The notes below the pieces were generated by a model. That model did not search any database and was not told the DNA's origin. It was given only the letters and a program-made list of their open reading frames with translations. Positions 35,752-45,969 of a DNA stretch of 64,000 nt are shown one piece after another (the first letter of the stretch is position 1; each line of letters opens with the position of its first letter). The translations under genes and the position numbers were made by a program. Source of the DNA: Naganishia liquefaciens (taxonomy: Eukaryota; Basidiomycota; Tremellomycetes; Filobasidiales; Filobasidiaceae); the NCBI GenBank assembly GCA_013423385.1, contig BLZA01000017.1, forward strand, positions 62,001 to 126,000, read 5' to 3'.

Positions 35752-36267
35752 ATGGCAATCGACAAGTATGCATCACAACTAATCAACTGGCGTGCTCAAT
35801 CTGAAGGCGGTAATCCTCTCGGAACTTCGTCCACGAGCGATACTGAGCAAGTATTTGTGCAGGATGGCATTTTCCTCAGTCCGACTGTTCCTATGCCAGA
35901 AAACGGTCATGATAACGAAAATGGCGGAGGGGATGTGAATTTTGACCGAGACGTTGAAATCGTGTCGAGGTTAAGACTAGTTTATGGCGGGAATCTAGAG
36001 CTGGAAAGCCGTGAGACGGAATTCTTCTGGCACGTTGAGAGGGAAGCACCGTATAGCATAATATGGCCACAGGAATTATCAGAGGAGACACGTCGGTCGA
36101 TTGTTGACCGATCTTTCTCCTTCTTGGAGGAAGGTCACACGTCAGAGGAACTTGTCCGAGTCTTGCCTGAATGGCTGGAAGCTTTGCCAGATGAGAGCTC
36201 CCACGAAAGTGCACAATCTCCTGCTGGAGCTTTGGAGCAGTCGATGACCGAGAACAGAGATCAATGA
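35752..36267 (+). CDS. Orphan acidic protein, tandem paralogue A
   Basis: 171-aa intronless frame starting at ATG 35752 (MAIDKYASQLINWR). Acidic and soluble, without membrane segments or known domain. Residues about 80-150 resemble the product at 36756-37208. Shared features are an early NWR, a Glu-rich strand-like ETEFFWHVE (there ESEFTVFLWLD), and a helical region L-[SP]-x-E-[TS]-x-x-S-[IL]-V-x-R-S followed by WLEALPDES (there WLGELAEPES). The two genes lie head to tail 488 bp apart, so local duplication is the simplest reading. Function is unknown. Lack of introns in an intron-dense genome fits a young or lineage-specific gene. Confidence 0.6.
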   Translation: MAIDKYASQLINWRAQSEGGNPLGTSSTSDTEQVFVQDGIFLSPTVPMPENGHDNENGGGDVNFDRDVEIVSRLRLVYGGNLELESRETEFFWHVEREAPYSIIWPQELSEETRRSIVDRSFSFLEEGHTSEELVRVLPEWLEALPDESSHESAQSPAGALEQSMTENRDQ

Positions 36268-36755
36268 CATGCCTGTAATCGATTTCTAGCGTTTGTATGA
36301 GATAGTTCAGCGTGGCTCTCCCTTGTTCTTGCGCCTTTCTTGCTTTGCCCAGCGCTCCCCCTGCTTGAGAATGATTTGCCTCTCCTCTTAACGTCTCAAT
36401 GCTCCGTGAATACTCAGGCGAAGGTCTCTGATTTCACGAGCCGTCTTGAGTATCTTTCTCGCCAATTCTATCCAGCTGAATACACTGCCATGAACATCGA
36501 CAATCCTGCTTGATTACTTGAGATCAGGGTTAGAGATCAAAGGTAGACGTGCGATGGTCGGAGTCGCATCTACGTGGATCCTATGTGACTCTTGAATTTT
36601 CTCTATGATTTATAAGGAGACACTGAGCAGACCAACACGGCGTTTTCCAAAAGTCTACTACTTGGGTAAGAGTCATCAAGCAATAGCTCCTTTGCTCTAT
36701 TCAGAGACATTTTCTCTGACAATACATCATCCACTGAGCGCGAAAAACGACCAAC

Positions 36756-37208
36756 ATGGCACTCACCACGCCAAAGTGTCATCCGCTCAATTGGCGAGTG
36801 GATCCTGACCCAAATCCCTGGAACGCGGGTTCCGAGGCCGGTGGCGGTGCAAATGAGGAAGAGCAGCAGCTTCTTGATAATCCTGTCAGAGCACGTATAG
36901 AACGAACCAGGGGAGTAGATAGCGATGGGAACGAGGTCGAATCCGAGTTTACGGTATTCTTATGGCTCGATGCAACGGATGGTGACTGGCATCAAGTGAC
37001 ACAACAAGGACGCCTTCCCCAAGAGAGTATTGATTCGTTAGTCACGAGATCTAACAACTACCTCGGCGATGGTTCTACATCGCTTCAGCTTGAAGGGGCT
37101 CTGAGCACCTGGCTGGGAGAGCTTGCAGAACCGGAGAGCGAAGGAACGCTTGAAGAGAGAGGGTCTTCGGAATATCCTCCCGATTCAGCGGGCGAGGGTA
37201 CTAGGTGA
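36756..37208 (+). CDS. Orphan acidic protein, tandem paralogue B
   Basis: 150-aa intronless frame starting at ATG 36756 (MALTTPKCHPLNWRV). Strongly acidic (Glu/Asp-rich, Gly-rich linker) and with no known domain. It shares the layout and several motifs of the upstream frame at 35752: NWR near residue 12, a central ESEF strand, LPQESIDSLVTRS, and the closing WLGELAEPES. The tail is Glu/Ser/Gly-rich and probably disordered. Conservation of the helical C-terminal module while the rest has diverged suggests that both frames are real proteins. Function is unknown. Confidence 0.6.
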   Translation: MALTTPKCHPLNWRVDPDPNPWNAGSEAGGGANEEEQQLLDNPVRARIERTRGVDSDGNEVESEFTVFLWLDATDGDWHQVTQQGRLPQESIDSLVTRSNNYLGDGSTSLQLEGALSTWLGELAEPESEGTLEERGSSEYPPDSAGEGTR

Positions 37209-38508
37209 TTTTGTGCTTGTCGGCTGTTTCGATCTTTCCTTGTTTCTCTATATGCCATGTGTAGTGATCTTCCCCTTCCCCCTCATCAGCATCCTGGTAT
37301 AATATAGTCATGACTATGTTATCACTTTGCCATCAACTCGGTTTAGCTGAGTGAGCGAGTGCCCTGTTTCCTTGCCACGACTCCTCATACCTCACGGACG
37401 GGTGTTGCAGTCTCATTCATGACATCATATTTCGCCTTGCCATCCTTTACAGAAGCTAGCCGAGGCAAAGCAGCCTTGACCATTCCCATACTTTGCCTGC
37501 ACACGCTTCGCCGATCTTGACATGGACGAAACACCTGGCTTTACTGTCCTGCTTCGCCGACTGGAGGAAGTACGAAGCTAGGATCTTGCCTCTCATCGAG
37601 CATTCCTCGATAATTATATTGGCCATTAAGACAAGCGTTTTTCCATCTTTTCGAAATAGCTCTCATGCTTTACGATTCATCCTTTGTTATCTCGTTCAAT
37701 TCCACGAGCTACCTTGAGTGCAAGGCTTTGTTTAGGATTCGCCAACCTTCTTCTGAAGCACAATAAGTGTTCGGAGCCCGTCTTACGTAACAAGTTTACA
37801 TCGCTGGTGCTAGATCCCCTCACAACGCCAGTGCAGGTATAGATTCTTGCTCCGGCAGCACTATTGACTTATCCGCGCAACAGGGATTTTTACACCAAAG
37901 AGACCTACCGCTGAGCGCCTTGGGGCGTACCAGCTTGCAAAAAATCTCATCCGCTATACGAGCCTACCGGCTTGCATTTCGAGATTAGCCACAGCTATCC
38001 GGCGAAAATCGTCCTTGTCCCAAGTCGTCTAGATACTTTCGTAGCGTTCCTTGTCCGTGTCTGGACCTTTTCCCCAAACGCTATACTGTAGGAATCTAGT
38101 TGTCTGATTTGACGCCTTGCTGTCTCTATTCTTTTATGCGGAAAGGCCACACCCTGTACAGGCTGACCCTTTGTCGGCCCGCCCTTTGTCTCGAGTCCTC
38201 TGCGAACTTGTGCATTCCGTGTTTGGCGCTTTCCGTTTCCGCGCGGAAGCAAGCGCTGTGGCACGCCCGGTCCCCCGCGTCACGTGTGTCGGTGTGTCTC
38301 TGGCCGTTCGCCCGTCTGCCGTCAAAGTCGGACAAACGAGAGACAGCCAACGACGAGGTCAATCTCACCCTCGCTCGCCCATCCATCCACACACACACAC
38401 ACACACACACACCAGGTACGCGGCCCCCGCCTCTCCCTCACGTTCCCGCGCTCATCAGCCTACCCGCGCAGATCCACCCGCCACCCACCCCCCATTGCCA
38501 TCAATCGG
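37209..38508. other. Intergenic upstream of protein kinase
   Basis: About 1.3 kb. The left part is AT-richer with short frames only. The right part (from about 38.1 kb) is GC-rich, is open in several frames and includes an (AC)n tract; it is probably promoter and 5' UTR of the kinase. The kinase frame is open upstream to about 38.28 kb but has no ATG there. Confidence 0.5.
38389..38412. repeat. (AC)n microsatellite
   Basis: About twelve AC dinucleotides, ending in CCAGGT, roughly 100 bp before the kinase start codon. Confidence 0.9.
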
Positions 38509-41457
38509 ATGGCAACCCATCCCCCGTCCCCGCCCTACGCACACCTCGCACCACGTCCGCCCACCCCGCCCGACTGCTACCCATCCGTCCCCGCCGCCGC
38601 ATCTTTTTTGGCGTCGTATTATGCCGTTCCGCTGCTCGCCGAGCCAGAGTCAGAGCCAGAGCACGAGCAGGAGACGTGGGCTGACGATGAGGCCGGGATC
38701 GTTTCGGCGAGTGCGTTTCTTGGGCATCAGGATGTCAGCGAGAGGAAAGGCAGTGGTGGCAGGGGGGATTTGTCGTCGCCAGAATACGTTCTCCATGACG
38801 TTCGGTCATCGCTCTTTCCCGGACAGCAATTTTTTCATGTCGGCGAGGACTCGGTCGGAAAGGATTGCGGCGTGTACGGAGACCATACCTGGTCGGCCAA
38901 CCGTGGATGGACCGGACCCGACGTAAAGGACCATGACAAAGCCGATGTGAACTTGACGCAAGGCGATACATCCCTCGATATCGGATACATCACGACCCGT
39001 CTTGACAACATCATCACTGACACCGAATCTCCCGCGCAACCGACACAGACACCCACCACACAGGGCCCAAGCGCGCGCTTGATCCGACGTGAAAGCGGCA
39101 CGGCATCACGCTCACTGAGCCGTCAAAGCTCTCTCCGCCGAGCAAGTGCCATTGCTCCACCCGCTGGCGAGCAGCAAGCGGCGTCCGTAGAACAGGAAGA
39201 AACGCCCATGTCGCCCGCCTCGGCTTTTCTCTCGCATTTTTCCCCGCCCATCACACACACACAGGCGATGGCGATTCCGCGGTCAACACCGGCCGGGTCG
39301 ACATCCGACGCCCCGGGGGATACGACCTCTGAGTTTTCGCTCTCCCGAATGGGATCGCCTACCAAGTACCCTCACTCGGACGACGGCCATGCGTTCAGAT
39401 ACGTGCTGGGTCCGCTCCTTGGCAGCGGAAGCGGCCACCCGGCCGACATGCCTTTCGTCGGCCCACGTCGATCTTTTTCCACCAGCGCGAGCTTCCTCGC
39501 TGCGTACCCGACGACAATGAGTACCATCAGCTCTTCCTCGGACCATTCGCATCTCGCCCTCATCGGCAGCGGCGGCAGCAGCACGGCCCCGCCCGATGCC
39601 GCCGGATCGCGCGTGATGGGATACACGCTCGGCAAGGTGATCGGTCGCGGCGGGTTTTCCACAGTACGAATGGCGATCGATGAACGAACGGGCCAACGCG
39701 TGGCATGTCGGATCATCAAGCGTGATGACCTGTCTGATCAATCCGGGTCGCTCGAGAACTTTGAGATCGAATTGGAGATATGGGAAGAGGTATCCCGGGT
39801 CCGACATCCGCGGATTTTGCCACTGCTGGAAAAGTGGCGCGACCCGGAGGGATACGCGACGTACCTGATTACGCCGCTGATGGCGCGCGGGTCATTGCTC
39901 GATGTGATACGCCGCGAAGGAGCTGGCGAAGAAACAGCCCGTCGCTGGTTTCCCGGGATCGTCGAGGCCGTCAAGGCGCTGCATTGCGGATGGACAGGAA
40001 CGGACAAGGACGGCGCCGAGCAGCACGCTCATGGGGGTTACCTGCACGGGGATCTAAAGTTGGATAACTTTCTCGTTGGGGAGAACGAGGGCGAGATTTG
40101 CGTTTGTGATTTCGGACTGGCGCAGCGGATCGGGCCCAAGAGCGCCGCCGCGGCCCCGGACGAACGGCGGGGGCGGAAAGAAGAGCGAAGGATCATCTTG
40201 CATAGTCGCGAGGCGTCGCCGGAGCGGTCAAGTAGTGCGCTCGCTCCGCTCGGTGGAACGCCCACGGGGTCACGACAGCCGTCACGCTCGCGACCCAAGT
40301 TATACTCGCCGTACGTATCGACGACCGAGGTGGATCTGTTCCATCAGCATCAACACCAGCAGCACGTATCGAGGCCGTCGTTGCCTTCGTTTCCCGTGAC
40401 GAGTCAGCTCTTGCACGAACATCATCAGCATTATATACATCGACCGTCGCGCAGCAGGGGACGCGATGTGTCGCCCTCGCCCGTCAAGGGCCGTCGTGCA
40501 AGTCGCAGCCGAACCCGTCGCACGCTCAATCCGCCCCACATCCCCGTCCAAACATTTCCCTCGGCTTCCCTCCCGTACGCATGTCCCGAGCTCCTCCGTG
40601 CGCCGCCCTCGCCGCCCGACTTTGCCCAAGACATCTGGGCGCTCGGGATCATTCTGCACGCACTCCTGACCTCGCGTCTCCCCTTTGTCGACGCGTTTGA
40701 CCCGCGCCTTCAAATGAAGATCATCCGCGGCGAATGGACCGTGCCCCCGGGGCTCGGCAACGAATGGACAGAATGCCTTCGGGGTTGCCTCGAGGTGGAT
40801 CCGCGACGACGATGGGATATCGAGGCTCTCGCCGCGAGCGATGCCGTTCAGGGCTGGCAAGAAGCCAAGAGCCGTAGCAAGAGCCGCAGCAGGAGTCGCG
40901 CACGGGCACGTACACGCGTCGACCTGAGTCCTACGGACCGACTGTCGTCGGCAGGGTCGCGCGGCGCCGAGTCACTGCGTGCACGAAGCCGGAGCCGGAA
41001 TCGGACAGATTACTTTGGGCATGAGCATGCCGCCGGCACCGCTCCCGCCGCGACGACACCTCGAATGGGCCGAACGCGATCGCGCAGTAACCCGGCGGTT
41101 GCCAAGTTGCGTGACCAGGGCGGATACTCGCATTATGATTCGCCGTTGGAATTGGTTCCCGAGCTCGAACAGCCCCAAGACGCGACACAGCCGCCGCCGC
41201 CGCCGCCGCCGCCGATCTCGACGTCGCCGAGCCGTAGTCGATCGTCTCAGAGTCGCCACATTTTGACGGGTACGTGGAACCGCATGCCGCCCCGCATTGA
41301 TTCGGAGACGGGGACGCATTCGACGGTATCAAGTAGGAATGGCTCGGCCGGCCGCAGGAGGAGCCGGAGTCGCGATCCGCTGGCCGTGTCAACGGGCGAT
41401 GTGCCTGCGCCGCGAACGAGTCCAGCGCGGAACCGGAGCAGGACGCGTGATTCGTGA
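38509..41457 (+). CDS. Large non-RD protein kinase with Arg/Ser-rich tail
   Basis: 982-aa intronless protein kinase (Ser/Thr type). ATG 38509 (MATHPPSPPYAHLA) is the first in a frame open further upstream. Residues 1-370 are Ser/Pro/Thr-rich and look disordered. The kinase domain spans about 371-783: glycine loop GKVIGRGGFSTV, catalytic Lys in ACRIIK, catalytic loop YLHGDLKLDNFL (about 513; Gly replaces the Arg of HRD), DFG at about 534, then an insert of about 150 residues rich in Ser/Arg/His before the APE-like YACPELL at about 691. DIWALGIILHALLTSRLPF follows. The tail (about 784-982) carries many RS/SR dipeptides plus a poly-Pro run. The missing Arg marks a non-RD kinase that may not need activation-loop phosphorylation. 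I cannot assign an orthologue; it resembles fungal CAMK-like kinases. Confidence 0.85.
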   Translation: MATHPPSPPYAHLAPRPPTPPDCYPSVPAAASFLASYYAVPLLAEPESEPEHEQETWADDEAGIVSASAFLGHQDVSERKGSGGRGDLSSPEYVLHDVRSSLFPGQQFFHVGEDSVGKDCGVYGDHTWSANRGWTGPDVKDHDKADVNLTQGDTSLDIGYITTRLDNIITDTESPAQPTQTPTTQGPSARLIRRESGTASRSLSRQSSLRRASAIAPPAGEQQAASVEQEETPMSPASAFLSHFSPPITHTQAMAIPRSTPAGSTSDAPGDTTSEFSLSRMGSPTKYPHSDDGHAFRYVLGPLLGSGSGHPADMPFVGPRRSFSTSASFLAAYPTTMSTISSSSDHSHLALIGSGGSSTAPPDAAGSRVMGYTLGKVIGRGGFSTVRMAIDERTGQRVACRIIKRDDLSDQSGSLENFEIELEIWEEVSRVRHPRILPLLEKWRDPEGYATYLITPLMARGSLLDVIRREGAGEETARRWFPGIVEAVKALHCGWTGTDKDGAEQHAHGGYLHGDLKLDNFLVGENEGEICVCDFGLAQRIGPKSAAAAPDERRGRKEERRIILHSREASPERSSSALAPLGGTPTGSRQPSRSRPKLYSPYVSTTEVDLFHQHQHQQHVSRPSLPSFPVTSQLLHEHHQHYIHRPSRSRGRDVSPSPVKGRRASRSRTRRTLNPPHIPVQTFPSASLPYACPELLRAPPSPPDFAQDIWALGIILHALLTSRLPFVDAFDPRLQMKIIRGEWTVPPGLGNEWTECLRGCLEVDPRRRWDIEALAASDAVQGWQEAKSRSKSRSRSRARARTRVDLSPTDRLSSAGSRGAESLRARSRSRNRTDYFGHEHAAGTAPAATTPRMGRTRSRSNPAVAKLRDQGGYSHYDSPLELVPELEQPQDATQPPPPPPPPISTSPSRSRSSQSRHILTGTWNRMPPRIDSETGTHSTVSSRNGSAGRRRSRSRDPLAVSTGDVPAPRTSPARNRSRTRDS

Positions 41458-41828
41458 AAGTTTTTTGCGTGTAGCAGCTTGTATCATGGTTATCTAGCCT
41501 ATAATCACAGTGTACATGATGAGAAAGAATGGCGGCGTTCCCCATGGCTTGCATGGCGATGGCGACAGGTGCGGAAACTCCGTAAAGCAAGATCGCTGTA
41601 GCTACAATCGGAAAAGATTATTCATGCACTGGAATCTAGTTCCGTCCCTTTCAAAGGTGTGTGCGGCTAGTTCAGGAATGGTGGAACGCATGCAGTAGCT
41701 CAACGAAAATCGTGCACAAGTGACCTTTGAACTAGAGTGCTCAAGGGCTTTTCGCCTGTGACTTTCAGTGCCCGGTAAAGAGAACCTGCATAGATTGCAA
41801 ACACAACATTGCTGACTGGCGCGACGTG
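41458..41828. other. Intergenic, convergent kinase and kelch genes
   Basis: About 370 bp between the two stop codons. It should hold both 3' UTRs. Nothing else was seen. Confidence 0.6.
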
Positions 41829-43007
41829 CTACTTGACCTCTGCAATCCACAAATCCCCAAGCCGCTCATTCTTTCCATTCAGCCCTCCCAGCACAACCGC
41901 CCGCTCCCTCTCTCCCTCGCGCCACACCCCAGCCCCGAACCATCCCCTCGGCTCGGGCGTATTCCCCTCGGCCGGGATCCTCACGAACGAGAACCCTCGC
42001 GCGACGTCTTCACCCTCGCCCGCGCCCTCGGCGGGTGGCAGATACCGCAGCGCCCATACATCCTCGTGAAACTTGCCGGCACCATTGTGTCCGAGCTCGA
42101 CGGGCGCCGGATCGCGTTCCCCGAACAACATGAGCGCGACGAGGTGCGGATCGGTGGACGAGGTGTAAGGCACGAGGGCATGTACGCTTCGTGCCTCGGG
42201 ACCGGGCACCGAGGTGGACGTCCATTGGGCGGTGGTCGGATCGTAGATATCCAGCGTGTCACCGAGCTCGTACCCTGCGAAGCCGCCGAACCGCACGAGT
42301 ACCGGTCGTCGGGATGGACCAGAGGAAGGGATGGTCAAGGGGCAAAGCACGGTCCCGCCTCGACCGGGTGATGGCGCCGAAGGGTGAGAAGTCCAATGGG
42401 CGCTGGACGAGGGTGGGATCGGCAGTGAATGTACTGTATCGAGACGACCTTTTGCCGGGCATCCGGCGTGCACTGCGCGCAACGAAACACAGGTCAGCCT
42501 GAGCCGCACTTCCCCCCACCCCCTCTCAACGCAACGCACGGAAAAGTCGTTCCCCGGCAACGGCCATACAATGATAACTCCTCTGCTCCGGCACCTCACC
42601 CGCGGCCTCACGCCTCGTCCACTCATCAGCGGCGATATCGTACACCCAGAGGCTCGCATCGCACGGCGTCATGTCCCGGCTTTCGCGTCCGCCCCAGAGG
42701 TAGAGTGCATCCCCGTGTGCGGTCAAGAACGACCCAACGCGTGGAGAAGGGCGCGTGGTGGACCGAGAAGTGGTAGTGGATCCATCTGCCGTGCCGTCTC
42801 ATCAACTCACGTCGTTTGTCCTCACGTCGGGTGCGTACCGTTCAGATCGATAATGTACAGCTCTTCGTCGACAGGCGTCCGGGGCACGTTTTCCCCGCCA
42901 AAGAGGTACGCCTTGTGGCCGACAACGACGAGGGAATGGGACGAGCGGTCGAGGACGGAAGGGGCGATGCCCGAGAGGGGGATGTGTGTCCATGAGATGG
43001 ATCGCAT
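41829..43007 (-). CDS. Kelch-repeat protein
   Basis: 352-aa kelch beta-propeller protein. Exons: 43007-42839, 42785-42540, 42472-41829. Successive kelch blades show the double-Gly and spaced Tyr/Trp pattern: SHSLVVVGHKAYLFGGENVP with YIIDLNG; VGSFLTAHGDALYLWGGRES with WVYDIAADEWTRR; RSYHCMAVAGERLFLHAGCP (rebuilt across exon 2/3); RPVLVRFGGFAGYELGDTLD with YDPTTAQW; and WFGAGVWREGERERAVVLGG at the end. No second domain is seen, so the protein is probably a cytosolic adaptor or, like nitrile-specifier-type kelch proteins, a small enzyme cofactor; which of these is not decidable. The start ATG is followed by RSISWTHIPLSG. Confidence 0.85.
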
Positions 43008-43155
43008 CGTCGCATGCTCTGTCCCGGCATACCCGCACTCGCTTCCCGCCTCTCATCTCGCTGCTATATATATATACCGCGCTCGGCCATGACCGTCCAG
43101 TCCTCCTGCCAAGCCACATTTGCTTCCGTCCACCGCTCTCCTCCCCCGCCCGCCG

Positions 43156-45594
43156 CTAATCGACCAGCTCCCTGCCCAGCAAATCCGACGTCTCCTCCAT
43201 CATCCCATTCCCCATCCTGCAAATGCCCTGACTCATGCCCACCATCACCCACGGCCCCTCCGCCCCGGGACTATCCATCACATTCCACACGTGGCCTCTC
43301 GTCTCTGTGGTGCGACCGCACGCCGTGAGATCGTCCATCATGCCCATCAGATCGCCCGACGAGCCGTTCAGCTTGGGCCGCTCGACTCGCGGCGGGTCCT
43401 CGAGGAGGTCGTGCTGTGTGGCAGGTAGAGCATCTGGTTCTTGTCTCGCCGCGGGCGGGTGCAGCGGGAGGCTCTCGCTTTGCCAGAACGGTCGATCGGG
43501 CGAGGAATGCATCGAGGTCGTCGTCTCGTCGTCGTCGGCGGCGGAAACGCCGCATCGGTCGCCTTTGGGCGTCGACGTGGACAAGTCGTTGGGAAAGAAG
43601 AATGAGGGGAACTATCACGAGGGTAGTTTAGCTTCCATGTGCGACGAGACCGACAGCGTCCGACTTGCCTTTGCCGCGGTATCTTTTACCGCTTCCTGGT
43701 CGTCTGCCGCTGTTAAATCTGCCGGAGCATCCGAAAGTGCCGACTGCGAGACATCGGCAGGTGCTCGAATAGCCGTCATGCACTTCAACCTTTCTCCCAT
43801 CGTCGCATCCACCCCAACGCCCTCTGGCCTTGGTGCCTGCAAAAGTCTTAGCGCGAATTCCGTTCCCCCCAACACGCAACTCACCATCTTGCCCCCACGA
43901 TCAACGCTCCCATCCTCTCCCTCCTCGCCCGCCATCTTCCACACCCCCTGCGCATCCCCCTCCCGGATAATCTCCGCACTCGACAACCCGCTGCTCGGCT
44001 CGCTCGGCTCGGCACGCGCATTCCTCCGCGCTGCGATATTCGCCATTTTGAGCATCTTGAGCTTTGCATGCCACTCGGGCCCCAACGTCATTGCTTTGTT
44101 TGTGGCGTGAGCTTGCTGGGTGGTGGCAACAGGCGCCGAAGATGGTTCCATCCGGGGAGACGCAATGTTGGCGATCCTCTTGCGGGGCGCTTCCGTCCCG
44201 AATGTCGCATCGCCGGTATCGTCCTGATGAGCATGATGGATCGGCGCAACAGCTCGAGCTACGCCAGACGTCCCCATCGTGCAACCCATCGACATTTCCA
44301 CCTCGATTCCCCCTCTCCCACCCGCGTCCGCTCCCAAGCACGTGCTCGCCTCGAATCCGGCCTTGTCATCCGGACTCGAACACAAACTCGTCATCGAGTG
44401 CTTCGAGACCGTGAACCCGAGGCCCCGCCGCTCGCGCTTGCTGATCATCTTGTTCGTGCCGAGTCCAGGACTACACATCGATGGTTCTACGACGGCAGAT
44501 ACCGATGGCTTGATGTTTGTCGAGACGACGGATCCCGTGCTGGTAGGTGTCGTAGAATACTGCGCGCGTTGACGCATCGCTGCGGCCGTTCGTCGTTTTT
44601 TGATGACTGGCCCCTCGGCGACGGGTGATCGGTGTGGATCGGTTTCGTCCTGTTCGGCCACGACGGTGCTCGTGCGCTCCATGACCGGTACATCAACGAC
44701 GAGGCTACCGCGCTTTCGCTTGCCCTTGCCTCTGCCCAATGCTGTCCTCGCCTTGTGCTCCGCCTCTTTCCTCGTCCCCCACTCGACGACCCACGCATCG
44801 TATTCCCCCATATGCAGCGGAAGCCTTCCCTTCCACTGCACAACTTGCTCATACACCCGCTGCTCGTCGATCGTAAACCTCTTGACGCCGGGCACCTCCC
44901 TCGCCACATCCACTCTGCGCCTCCTTCCGAGCCCACGCGCATCCCGCTCCAGTCGCTCCACGAGCTTGCCCGTCCTCATCTTCAACTCGCGCGCAAACGA
45001 ATCCTCATCATGCAGCGGAAAGACCACCACCACCCCTTGATGCTTTTCATCCCGCGCCACGCATTGCGCGGCCAGCTTCTCCGTCAGATACGTGATCCTC
45101 CTCTGTGCCGCACCATCGAGCGGATACGCCCGCGCATTGAGTTCCTCAAAGATCGCCTGTGGGAGTGCCTTGATTCGGGCATGTTCCTGATCGAGCAGCT
45201 GCGTCACTTGGCAAGGTGAGCCATACGTATAGGAATCTTGCGTCGAGGCAAACGTGAGTGGGTACGCGGTGATGCCTTGCTCGAATGTCGGTTTGAGACG
45301 GGTGCGTTTTCGGTCAGTGCGGGGCAGGCGAGGGGTATCGCCCAGTGCTTCATTGGAAGATGTTCTGCAGACGTATAAGCAGGGATCACCAATCATCAAT
45401 GCGAGATCTCACCGTCTCGGCGTCCATAGCAGTTTACGCGGCGTCTCTTCCGGATGCGTCACGTCGCTGTACACGGAATCCGGCGTGATGGATCCGGTCG
45501 TCGAGTGACGCGAACAAGGGATCGTTCCCGTCGACGGCTGGTGCGGCGTCGCGGGCGGACGCCCAGTGTGGGGCAGGGGAGTTGCTGGAGTCAT
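43156..45594 (-). CDS. Unrecognised basic, mostly disordered protein
   Basis: Multi-exon gene. Exon 1 is 45594-45413 (MTPATPLPHTGRPP...). Exon 2 runs from 45364 to about 43620 and joins exon 1 in phase after a 48-nt intron. A last exon ends at stop 43156. The exact acceptor of the last exon is unclear; one phase-consistent choice lies near 43.49 kb. The N-terminal third has structured, charged, helical content (YLTEKLAAQCVARDE, VVVVFPLHDEDSFARELKMR, VKRFTIDEQRVYEQVVQWKG). The middle is low-complexity with basic clusters (GRGKGKRKRG, VIKKRRT) that could act as nuclear localisation signals. The end (LNGSSGDLMGMMDDL) is Met/Gly-rich. I recognise no domain. It lies 148 bp upstream of the kelch gene, in the same direction. 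Confidence 0.65.
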
Positions 45595-45740
45595 GGCTGA
45601 ATCAAGTGGACTAGGCAAGGGAGCGGGTCAGGAGGATCATTCAGGATGGCATATGGCCCCCGTTGAGCGAGAATCTACCCGCCGCCGTGCAAGCGATCGG
45701 GGGCGCGTCACATGAAGGAGAAATGACGCCGGCCTTTCTC

Positions 45741-45784
<44 letters not shown>

Positions 45785-45969
45785 TCCTTCTACTTTGACA
45801 TGCATGGGAGGGTGGTCGCGCGCAATAACGAGACCGCGACAATACTGTTACAATTGCTTCAAATGTGTGGTGTAATCTGACTACTGTGATGGGAGCATCT
45901 ACACTAAGATGCCTCGAGAAAGCTTGTGCGCAGGGAGAAATCTTCCGCAGCGACCGGCTATACTATCGC
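45595..45969. other. Intergenic with TTTC microsatellite
   Basis: About 375 bp between the minus-strand aminopeptidase stop and the orphan basic gene's start. It includes a (TTTC)n tract of roughly eleven units at about 45740-45786, probably in the orphan gene's promoter. Confidence 0.7.
45740..45786. repeat. (TTTC)n microsatellite
   Basis: Uninterrupted tetranucleotide tract, likely polymorphic in length. Confidence 0.9.

Noticed and set aside
38117-38926. Second long plus-strand frame overlapping the kinase 5' end
   Set aside because: Simple-sequence (AC)n and Pro/Thr-rich DNA is open in several frames; only the frame of the kinase domain continues.
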